Below the pieces are notes generated by a model. That model did no database searches, was not told the origin of the DNA, and was given only the letters and a program-made list of their open reading frames with translations. A DNA stretch of 64,000 nt from Renibacterium sp043789415 (GTDB taxonomy: Bacteria; Actinomycetota; Actinomycetes; Actinomycetales; Micrococcaceae), in the NCBI RefSeq assembly GCF_043789415.1, contig NZ_JBDLLW010000001.1, positions 1,364,001-1,428,000 of the forward strand, given 5' to 3'. A program made the translations under genes and the position numbers. Below are positions 8,293 through 15,722 of this stretch, piece by piece (within the stretch, counting starts at the first letter, position 1; every line of letters begins with the position of its first letter).

Positions 8293-8742
8293 CTAGCAAC
8301 TTCCGATGCGAGCGGTGCCGCCACCAACCAAGCCGGTATCTGGAACTCGATGCCCCCAAGTGACCTCTACGCAGGTGTTACCCGGCGCCGTCACTTGAGC
8401 GCTGTGCTCGGAGGAGACCCCCGCGGTCATGGCGATCGCGCTCTTGGTCGTGCTAGGAACCTGAATCACTGCCCAGTAATTCTGGCCAGGAAGATAGCCA
8501 TAAACATTCACCCAATTGGTACCGCAACGAGGCGAATAGACTAGCTCTGCCAGCCCTTCACCTTTTTGGAACTTCCATGACTGAACAGCGTACGCGCCCG
8601 AAACACACCCGGTAGACACCGGGTCGGTACCGTCATAACCGGCCGCGTTTGCAGCCGGCGCACCAAGTAAACCAGCAGCTAAGAGCGCAGAGCTGAGGCC
8701 GATAGTCGCCAAAGATTTCTTCAACATAGCCAAATTCCTCAT
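8293..8742 (-). CDS. secreted DUF2690-like protein, paralog 6 (outlier)
   Basis: 149 residues with signal peptide (LATIGLSSALLAAGLLGAP, cleavage after ANA). It keeps the core of the group (G-T-DP, a Cys, AYAV, EL-YSPRCGTNW) but lacks the first Cys pair and has two cysteines near the C-terminus instead. Base composition is closer to the chromosome average than the other paralogs, and this could be the resident copy or a related family. It is first in the same-strand series that continues with paralog 5. Function unknown. Confidence 0.65.
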   Translation of the reverse strand: MRNLAMLKKSLATIGLSSALLAAGLLGAPAANAAGYDGTDPVSTGCVSGAYAVQSWKFQKGEGLAELVYSPRCGTNWVNVYGYLPGQNYWAVIQVPSTTKSAIAMTAGVSSEHSAQVTAPGNTCVEVTWGHRVPDTGLVGGGTARIGSC

Positions 8743-8973
8743 CTATTGAACCTTGGGAACTTCGACACTAGCAAGGCAATTGCAGCCTCGACGGGGTATT
8801 GATTGGAAGTTTTTTTGGAAGTGATTGGAAGTTTTGGATTTCCCACGCGAACCGAGATTCTAGGGCCCGCTGAAACGGTAGTCTCATGGAGAACAACAGA
8901 AAACGAGGTCGTCGTCCGAATAGTTTTCTGACCGTAATAAATCGATGCCAACTCACCCCGAGAGGCCAAAAGC

Positions 8974-11340
8974 ATGGATCCAAAAGTCAAAGAAGCGCAG
9001 GTATGGGTCAACGCAACCTACGCCGGCACCTCTGGGTACGTACCTTGTCCCGAGGACGGACTGATTGGTTGGTCCACAATGTATTCCCTGGTGATGGGAT
9101 TGCAACACGAACTCGGGATCTCACCGGTTGTCGCCGCCTTCGGGCCGACGACGATGTCTCGACTTCAGACGCTAGGTGAGCTCAATCAAGGGTGGGGCGG
9201 CAAGGATGATCGCATTGTGCGCATCCTTCAGCACGGCCTATTTTGCAAGGGCTATTGGGGAGCAAATACCTACGGGACTTTTGACGGGGTGACGGCAGCG
9301 GCAGTCGCTGGCCTGCGCAGCAATATGGGACTCCCCCCAGGATCGTCGGTGCCAGCTAGCATCTTCCGGTGCATTCTGAACCTAGACGCATACATAGTGT
9401 TAGCCGGCGGCACCGAGAAGGTTCGAGGCATCCAGCAGTGGCTGAATGGTCGTTACTGGCAAAAGGACGCTTACACCATCGGTCCATGTGATGGAATTTA
9501 CTCTCGCGATGTACAGCAGTCGCTGATGATAGCTCTTCAATACGAACTAGGTATTAGCAGCCCCAATGGAGCATTCGGGCCTGCTACACAGGCGGGACTT
9601 CGGACTCACTCTGTACAGCAGGGCGACTCCGGAATATTCGTCGAACTTTTCTCCGCGGCCTGCGTTTTCAACGAGCCAGTACCCTTCGATCCCGAAGTGT
9701 TCACCACTCAGCGCTCTACCTTTGACGCAAAACTGGGCGAGTTCGTCAGCGCGTTTCAGGCGTTTTCGCAACTTCAGGTCAACGGGAGGGGCGATTACTC
9801 GACATGGGCACAGCTTCTAGTCTCAACTGGCGACCCCGACCGTCCGGTGGCGGGCTGCGACACACGCTTCGAAATTACTGCCTCCCGGGCCCAATGGTTG
9901 TTCAATAACGGATATCGCGCCATCGGCCGATATTTATATAACCCACCCGGGTCAACACTGGATAAGGACATCAAGCCCGGCGAGCTGACAACCATCTTCA
10001 ACGCCGGTTTAAGAGTGTTGCCGATTTTTCAAGACAATGCCCGTCAACTCTCGGATTTCACCTACACCCAAGGCTACCAACACGCACTGAAAGCGCATGA
10101 GAGAGCTAACGCATATGGCTTTGCTCGTGGCACAGTGATCTATTTTGCTGTTGACTACGACGCCACCGGTGAGGAAATAGACTCGGCTGTTGTGCCGTAT
10201 TTTCAAGGCATCCAAGCGGGTCTCTCATCACAAGGCAAGAGGTATGTGCATGGCGTATATGGTTCACGAAACGTTTGTGCGAAAGTTACAAAAAATACAT
10301 ACGCTCGATTTTCATATATTTCTGGAATGTCGTGGGGATTTTCCGGAAATCTAGGATTTCCGTTACCATCGAACTGGTCTTTCAATCAAATTAAGGAATT
10401 TCAGGTAATAACCGGTTCAGATACGTTTGATTTGGATCGCGATGTTTGGCGCGGCGAAGGCGGAGATCCAGGTCAATCATCTGTTAACTCGACCGCCAGT
10501 CCAGCAGACGAATTTATCAGTTACATAAAAAAACTCTATGCTTGCGCACAAGAGTATGGCAAGGGGAATCCGAACCAGTTAGTCATGGAGTACCTGCGAA
10601 GCCGTGAGTATAATGATCTTCGCTGGATCGCATTAATCGGCTCGGTGGATGATGGTTTTGTTGACTTCGCCAACAAAAAAGGCTTCTCCATCATGGCCGA
10701 GTTCCAGGATCCGTATACCGGATACCAGATTGGTGTTGAACATTTAATGGCAACCGCCAATGGACATTTCCTGATCCCATCGCCGGTAGACACCAACTTG
10801 ATGGCCGAAGGGGACATTGCCGGTTGGGCTGGCGATTTACTGACCTTCTACGGTGATTGGCGAAATGAATCCGCGAGCTACTCGTCCGGCTATACCTATT
10901 GTATGGAAAAGTTAGGGAAGCCTGGCATCGCCAGCAGCTTTGATTTCGACGATCTGGCGTGCGATGCGGACGGCTACCTATTAGCACAACGGCTCCGGAA
11001 CGGCGTAGATATTGTCACCGCAGTCCAGGACTATTATGGGGGCACCGGTGGTTTGAAGAGGTTTAGCGATTACTATCAGCAGAGGTTTATCAACGCCGAG
11101 ACATGTCTAGCTCTTGCCCATGATGCACTGGTAACCTCTATCTTCGAAAAGATCGTGATTGCTCGCACATTCCTAATAGGCCCCCATGAACCGCCTATTA
11201 CATTACCTGGAAATAAACTAAAAGAGTTTGAACAGGGCTTCGCTGATAGCCTTCTATCCAGAGTCGGAATGGAAAGAAAAATGTCCCAAACATATCAACA
11301 AAATCAAAGAAAACTTCTCATCTCGCCCCGAACCAAATAG
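8974..11340 (+). CDS. DUF1906 (Rv2525c-like) glycoside-hydrolase-like protein with N-terminal repeats
   Basis: 788 residues. Residues ~1-290 contain two repeats with the signature LQHELGIS...FGP.T or LQYELGIS...FGPAT, similar to peptidoglycan-binding-like modules. Residues ~295-500 are a DUF1906 domain: GCDTRFEIT, YRAIGRYL, GLRVLPIFQ, TVIYFAVDYDATGEEID, HGVYGSRNVC. This TIM-barrel-like family resembles GH25 lysozymes and is thought to act on cell-wall glycans. Residues ~515-788 match nothing I recognise. There is no signal peptide or membrane segment although the domains suggest work outside the cell. The ATG is preceded by GAGAGG. The next gene starts 15 bases downstream, so the three genes to 12336 are probably one operon. 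Confidence 0.75.
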   Translation: MDPKVKEAQVWVNATYAGTSGYVPCPEDGLIGWSTMYSLVMGLQHELGISPVVAAFGPTTMSRLQTLGELNQGWGGKDDRIVRILQHGLFCKGYWGANTYGTFDGVTAAAVAGLRSNMGLPPGSSVPASIFRCILNLDAYIVLAGGTEKVRGIQQWLNGRYWQKDAYTIGPCDGIYSRDVQQSLMIALQYELGISSPNGAFGPATQAGLRTHSVQQGDSGIFVELFSAACVFNEPVPFDPEVFTTQRSTFDAKLGEFVSAFQAFSQLQVNGRGDYSTWAQLLVSTGDPDRPVAGCDTRFEITASRAQWLFNNGYRAIGRYLYNPPGSTLDKDIKPGELTTIFNAGLRVLPIFQDNARQLSDFTYTQGYQHALKAHERANAYGFARGTVIYFAVDYDATGEEIDSAVVPYFQGIQAGLSSQGKRYVHGVYGSRNVCAKVTKNTYARFSYISGMSWGFSGNLGFPLPSNWSFNQIKEFQVITGSDTFDLDRDVWRGEGGDPGQSSVNSTASPADEFISYIKKLYACAQEYGKGNPNQLVMEYLRSREYNDLRWIALIGSVDDGFVDFANKKGFSIMAEFQDPYTGYQIGVEHLMATANGHFLIPSPVDTNLMAEGDIAGWAGDLLTFYGDWRNESASYSSGYTYCMEKLGKPGIASSFDFDDLACDADGYLLAQRLRNGVDIVTAVQDYYGGTGGLKRFSDYYQQRFINAETCLALAHDALVTSIFEKIVIARTFLIGPHEPPITLPGNKLKEFEQGFADSLLSRVGMERKMSQTYQQNQRKLLISPRTK

Positions 11341-11354
11341 TGAGGTCGAGTCAG

Positions 11355-11714
11355 ATGAAAAAAATAATCACCTTCATTCGTCACGTTCACCCCATTCTTT
11401 GGACTGCGCTTTCGATCCCTTTTGTGTTAGCTCTTGGCCTGTCTTTCCTTATCGGCGCCTTTGCGGCAGGGGGTGACGCCTCAGAGACTTGTGCAAAGGC
11501 CGGGCAGATCTATGACGAGAAATACAGATCGGAGAATTGGCGAGAGCCAAGCCAAATTTTCCCTTTACACAATAGATGTAACGCTGACTACGACCTCGTT
11601 CCATTCTGGATCAACCCAACAATCACCTTACTTGGCGTGGTAATAGCACTTCTTCTAGCAACATCTCTCATCTCAGCGATTCTCCAGCACAGAGATAATC
11701 GCAAAAGGAATTGA
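11355..11714 (+). CDS. two-helix membrane protein of unknown function
   Basis: 119 residues from the ATG at 11355 (GAGGTCGAG upstream; a GTG five codons earlier is less likely). Two membrane segments, about residues 13-38 (LWTALSIPFVLALGLSFLIG) and 85-108 (TITLLGVVIALLLATSLISA), flank a ~45-residue loop with two cysteines, probably extracellular. The tail is basic. It sits between a glycan-hydrolase-like gene and a peptidase gene in the same operon. A holin-like or export-helper role is conceivable from position and size alone; I have no sequence evidence for it. Confidence 0.6.
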   Translation: MKKIITFIRHVHPILWTALSIPFVLALGLSFLIGAFAAGGDASETCAKAGQIYDEKYRSENWREPSQIFPLHNRCNADYDLVPFWINPTITLLGVVIALLLATSLISAILQHRDNRKRN

Positions 11715-11718
11715 AATC

Positions 11719-12336
11719 ATGATTCATAAAGAAATTGCCCGTCGTAGAGTTCTGAGTATTGCAGCTGTGTCTATATCGGCGCTGGCCTTGTCAGCACCAG
11801 TTGCATCAGCTTCACCTTCCAAGCCACGTCCATGGTCCAAGAACAGATCTCAGAACGGTTGGCCTATACTCAAGCAGCCCGTGAATTTCAAAATCGAAGG
11901 TAGCAATCAGTCAGTGCAGCTGGCAGGTGGCGACACGGCCGTCATCTTGCTTTATATAGCTCGCCGCGTTAACTACGAAATCGAGACCTTGCGTAGTGGC
12001 GACGTCAAAGGACACTCCTCTGAGCTAACAGTTACCCAACCTTACGAGTCAAACCATCTTTCTGGCACCGCCATCGCACTCCGACCAGCCCTTTACCCAT
12101 CGGGGGCCCGCGGACTCCTCTACCCGAAGGAGCTAGCTATTGTCCGAGATATCCTCAACCAGCTAGACAAAACAGCGTATTGGGGAGGAGACCAATCAGT
12201 ACCTATGGAATCCCATTTTGGAATTACGTTGTCACCCGGCCATGCCCAACTGGAAAAGACAGCGCAGAAAATTCGAGCCTGGGATGAGCGGCCTGGTGGG
12301 CCTGGTGCTGGCGCCACCAGCGCTTTTCTTCACTGA
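11719..12336 (+). CDS. secreted M15-type (VanY/DD-carboxypeptidase-like) protein lacking one zinc ligand
   Basis: 205 residues. The start has ARRRVLSIAA then a hydrophobic stretch ending ASASPS, a twin-arginine-like signal. The body matches M15 peptidases: SNHLSGTAIAL corresponds to the SxHxxGxAxD zinc motif, and WGGD...MESHFGI to the second zinc-histidine region. In the family the Asp seven residues after the first His binds zinc; here that position is Ala (codon GCA). The protein may be an inactive wall-binding relative or use another ligand. It follows the two-helix membrane protein by four bases and closes the operon that begins at 8974. Confidence 0.65.
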   Translation: MIHKEIARRRVLSIAAVSISALALSAPVASASPSKPRPWSKNRSQNGWPILKQPVNFKIEGSNQSVQLAGGDTAVILLYIARRVNYEIETLRSGDVKGHSSELTVTQPYESNHLSGTAIALRPALYPSGARGLLYPKELAIVRDILNQLDKTAYWGGDQSVPMESHFGITLSPGHAQLEKTAQKIRAWDERPGGPGAGATSAFLH

Positions 12337-12511
12337 TCTGGTAGATGGCTGGGCCAGCACTAATATTCCCTGCCATCCACCAAGGCGCTATAAGCGGAGT
12401 GCCAGGGACTCAAGCCGTAAGCCTTAGGCCAAAAGATCTTCTTAGCTTCCGGCTGCGGGTAACCCTAGAATGCATGGCGAAAGCGCCGACCGCTCCATTC
12501 CCATCTCGCAG

Positions 12512-13564
12512 TTAGACAGCCGTCACTGGCCCCTCAGTATTCGGCTTCCAGCCCAGCGCCGGTGCCACGTACTTGGCGAAGGACTCGAGGACATGCTGGT
12601 TGTACTCCACCCCCAATTGCGTTGGAATAGTCAGCATCAGGGTGTCCGCCGCCATCACCGCTGAGTCCTTAAGCAACTCCTCGACCAGCTGATCCGGCTC
12701 CGCCGCATAGCTCTTGCCGAAGGTGGATCGGAAACCGTCGATCACGCCGACCTGATCGGAATCGCTCCGGCCGAAGTACAGCTGATCCTGATCGTTCATA
12801 ATCGGGAAGATGCTCCGGCTCACCGACACTCTCGGCTCGCCGTCGTGACCGGCCTCTTTCCAGGCCTTCCGGTAAATCGCTATCTGCTCGGCCTGAAGCT
12901 GATGGAAAGGCACGCCGGCGTCCTCGGTCAGCAGGGTGGAGGACATCATATTGACACCCATCTCCCCGGTCCAGCTCGCGGTTTCCCGGGAGGCAGAGCC
13001 CCACCAAATGCGCTTCCTGACGCCCGGGGAATGCGGCTCAACGCGCAACAGGGTGTTCCGCCCGGTCATCTGCGGATCGGAAGGCGCAACTCCCTCGCCG
13101 TCAATAGCTCGTAGGAAGAGCTCGAACTTCTGCCGCGCAAGATCGGCGCCACGCGGGTCAACACTTCCGGTGTATCCGAAGGATTCATACCCCCGCAACG
13201 CGGTCTCTGGCGATCCCCGGCTCATTCCGAGTGCCAACCTGCCGTCGCTGATCAGATCGAGCGCCGCGGTCTCCTCGGCGAGGTAGAGCGGATTCTCATA
13301 GCGAAGATCAATGACGCCGGTGCCCACCTCGATCCGCTCGGTCTTCGCCGCGATGGCGGCAAGCAGCGGGAACGGCGAAGCCTGCTGCTTGGCGAAATGA
13401 TGAACCCGGAAATAGGCGCCATTGACGCCGAGCTCATCAGCCGCCACGGAGAGCTCAATGGCTTGTTTCAACGAGTCTTTCGCGGTGACCGTCTGCGAGC
13501 CACGGCCCGCTCCATAATGTCCGAAGGAGAGAAATCCAAAACCTTTCATGCCAGGTAGAAGCAT
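12512..13564 (-). CDS. LLM-class flavin-dependent oxidoreductase (luciferase-like)
   Basis: 350 residues, the usual size for the bacterial-luciferase-like (LLM) superfamily of F420- or FMN-dependent monooxygenases. Typical features are ELGVNGAYFRVHHFAK, PFPLLAAIAAKTERIEVGTGVI, the ENPLYLAEE segment and LDLISDGRLALGMSRGSPE. A cytoplasmic enzyme; substrate unknown. The start is ambiguous between 13564 and 13549 (MKGFGFLSFG); the family usually begins just before such a strand, so 13549 is quite possible. It stands alone, convergent with the M15 gene and divergent from the membrane protein genes. Confidence 0.85.
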   Translation of the reverse strand: MLLPGMKGFGFLSFGHYGAGRGSQTVTAKDSLKQAIELSVAADELGVNGAYFRVHHFAKQQASPFPLLAAIAAKTERIEVGTGVIDLRYENPLYLAEETAALDLISDGRLALGMSRGSPETALRGYESFGYTGSVDPRGADLARQKFELFLRAIDGEGVAPSDPQMTGRNTLLRVEPHSPGVRKRIWWGSASRETASWTGEMGVNMMSSTLLTEDAGVPFHQLQAEQIAIYRKAWKEAGHDGEPRVSVSRSIFPIMNDQDQLYFGRSDSDQVGVIDGFRSTFGKSYAAEPDQLVEELLKDSAVMAADTLMLTIPTQLGVEYNQHVLESFAKYVAPALGWKPNTEGPVTAV

Positions 13565-13655
13565 ACGTTTGCATATATTATTCCCGCCGGAAACACCTAC
13601 CGATTTCAGCCCGCAGTATGAGGCGCCCGGATAGCCTGGCTGTCAGACTTTTGAG

Positions 13656-14273
13656 ATGTCCAGCCTTGCCGAAAATTCAAAAACCCAGGCAAGGAACGCG
13701 CTTAGCTGGTCTAGAAAGCTCGGCATGCTTCTTGCAAATAGTGCCTGGGCACTGGGCATGCCATTGCTCAGCCTCGGGTGCAGCCTGCCCTGGATCGAAG
13801 CCGCATATCCCTACTACTCACCGAAAGTGACAAGCTGGATTTTGCTGGGTCTCTCCGGCCTGGCAATCATCGCCAGTACGACACTAGGAACCTGGTGGGC
13901 GTATCATCGCGAACCGCCCCTTTGGGATGGCGCACGTCTCGCCGCGACGATGTTGACCTGCCTGGCGGCTGCACCGATAGTTCTCTTGGGTCTCTACATT
14001 GTGGCTTTAGGAGCAAGTAACGTGGATCCGGATTATCACCAGGCTCCGACGATTGCTGAGACCACCGGAGCCTGGATGGGCAGTTTAGCCGCGCTCGCTC
14101 CAATGACCGCAATCTTAGGCTCCAGTGCGATCCGGCTCTTCGCCGACGTACGCAGCTCGCGCCCCTCTCGAGCCATCCGTCTCACCTTGATACTCAGCTC
14201 CGGAATTTTGCTGATCGGCGGAGCTCTCCTGATCGGCGCTTTCCTGGTCACGGGCCGCCCTGCTGTTGGCTAG
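13656..14273 (+). CDS. polytopic membrane protein, unknown
   Basis: 205 residues with about five hydrophobic segments (for example WILLGLSGLAIIAS, LTCLAAAPIVLLGLYIVAL, ILSSGILLIGGALLIGAFLV). I recognise no family. It is the first of two adjacent membrane-protein genes (the next starts 4 bases after the stop), with a third close by, all just upstream of a two-gene ABC exporter. A CAGACT box lies six bases before the ATG, close to the leaderless promoter geometry seen elsewhere in the window. Confidence 0.55.
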   Translation: MSSLAENSKTQARNALSWSRKLGMLLANSAWALGMPLLSLGCSLPWIEAAYPYYSPKVTSWILLGLSGLAIIASTTLGTWWAYHREPPLWDGARLAATMLTCLAAAPIVLLGLYIVALGASNVDPDYHQAPTIAETTGAWMGSLAALAPMTAILGSSAIRLFADVRSSRPSRAIRLTLILSSGILLIGGALLIGAFLVTGRPAVG

Positions 14274-14276
14274 CCG

Positions 14277-14891
14277 ATGATGGAAAAAGCTGCGATCATC
14301 TCGTTCAACGTAGGATTCGGTGCGCTCTGGGCGTTTCTGCTAATCGCCAATTTCTACAGCACTAACCCCAGAATCAGCCCCTTAGGCAAGCTCTTCCCCT
14401 ACTCCTTCGCGGATCAGGGCTATTGGCCCTCACTGCTTGCCATCGGGCTCTTAGCTTCGCTGTCTTGCCTTTGGGCGAGATCGCAGTCTGAATTCCGGCC
14501 AAAACTGCTCGCCGTCATCGTCGCAGCCAGCATTGCCTCGCTCTTTATCGCTCTGGAATTCTGGGCTGCTTTGCCTCAGATCGCAGAATCTTTCACTCCG
14601 TCACGATTTCAGCGGAGGAATATCGGCCTGGATCTCAGCTTCTGGGGCGATAACGCCTTGATCCTCTTCTGCACCCGAATGATCCCCTTGCTAGCCTGCT
14701 GCGGTGTCGCCCTCGGGTGCTATCACGCCCGAAAAAGACAGTACAGACGAATCTTCGCTGCTTTCCATGGAGCCTTGGTCTTCGTTGCCAGTTACGTCAT
14801 CGCCTGCAGCGTGAGCATAATCGGCGCGGTCCTCGTCTTGCTGCTCAGCAGTACCGCCTTCAAGATACTCTCCGAGGGCCTGCCGGGGTGA
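14277..14891 (+). CDS. polytopic membrane protein, unknown
   Basis: 204 residues with about five membrane segments (FGALWAFLLIANF, YWPSLLAIGLLASLSCLW, LLAVIVAASIASLFIALEFW, MIPLLACCGVALGCY, VFVASYVIACSVSIIGAVLVLL). No family recognised. Start at either of two adjacent ATG codons directly after the stop of the previous gene, so the two are probably translationally coupled and may form one membrane complex. Similar size and topology suggest the two could be distant paralogs, but no alignment was done. Confidence 0.55.
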   Translation: MMEKAAIISFNVGFGALWAFLLIANFYSTNPRISPLGKLFPYSFADQGYWPSLLAIGLLASLSCLWARSQSEFRPKLLAVIVAASIASLFIALEFWAALPQIAESFTPSRFQRRNIGLDLSFWGDNALILFCTRMIPLLACCGVALGCYHARKRQYRRIFAAFHGALVFVASYVIACSVSIIGAVLVLLLSSTAFKILSEGLPG

Positions 14892-15017
14892 TCGTTAACC
14901 CTGATCCGGGCTAATATTCGATAAGAGGTAGGCTATCTCATAGTTTTCATCCACCGACAGAATTCCGTTCGCGACTGACAGAACCTGACGGTCACGCATC
15001 GAACCGAGTAGGAACCC

Positions 15018-15578
15018 GTGGAAAAAACAGAGCCGGAGAAGCTGGGACAAATCTGGGTCTCACGTGTTTCGGGCATCGTATTCACGGGTCTTTTCGTGTG
15101 CGTGCTCTGCTGGCTAGTGCCCTATTCGCTGCAGATCTATACGGCCGGCCTGAGACGTTCGCTCGGCGGTCACGAGCTGTTTCCCGACGTCGTTCTGGTG
15201 ATTTCCTTGATCCTGCTGACAGTGCTCTGTCGGGTGCGTGGACGCCAAGACACCTTGCTGCCACTCTGGTCTATTTGGCTGAACCTCATCATCCTGGCTC
15301 TACTCACCCTTGCTCCGGTGCTGTGGACTCTGCTGACCATGTTTTCCGTGCCGCTCTTCACATTTTCAGTCTCTGTGCCAGATTTTTGGAACCTGCTGTG
15401 GATCTTTCGTTATCTGATCCCGCTGGGCACCGTAGCGCTGGCGCTTCTACTCGCCCTCAACTTGCGCATCAACAGCTTTCAGCGCCCTCGTTTATTCGGC
15501 GTCCTGATGTATCTCGCCCCGGCGCTGACCTTCCTGCTCTGGACCGGTCTCTGGCTGCTGCCGATCTCTGTACAGTAG
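15018..15578 (+). CDS. polytopic membrane protein, unknown
   Basis: 186 residues beginning at GTG with GTAGGAAC upstream. About five hydrophobic segments, including IVFTGLFVCVLCWLVPYSL, VVLVISLILLTVLC, IWLNLIILALLTLAPVLWTL, LIPLGTVALALLLALNL and YLAPALTFLLWTGLWLLP. No recognised family. It lies between the two-gene membrane cluster and the ABC exporter, all on the plus strand. Whether it belongs to the exporter is not shown by the sequence. Confidence 0.55.
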   Translation: MEKTEPEKLGQIWVSRVSGIVFTGLFVCVLCWLVPYSLQIYTAGLRRSLGGHELFPDVVLVISLILLTVLCRVRGRQDTLLPLWSIWLNLIILALLTLAPVLWTLLTMFSVPLFTFSVSVPDFWNLLWIFRYLIPLGTVALALLLALNLRINSFQRPRLFGVLMYLAPALTFLLWTGLWLLPISVQ

Positions 15579-15722
15579 CTGGTAGCCCGGGTAGTGGTTA
15601 GCGACGCAGCACTGTCCCGAACAGCACAATCATGGCGCTGGTGACCCCAGCCACAAAGCACTAGGATATTTACTCTGCGCAACTAATTGGTATCGGTCAC
15701 AAAGACGTCAAAAGAAGCTGGC

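Noticed and set aside
8799..8836. Direct repeat GATTGGAAGT twice before the DUF1906 gene
   Set aside because: Two short copies around a T-run; too little to call an operator or attachment site.
8974..12336. Prophage lysis module
   Set aside because: No terminase, capsid, tail, integrase or phage regulator genes are near; only the order resembles lysin-holin.
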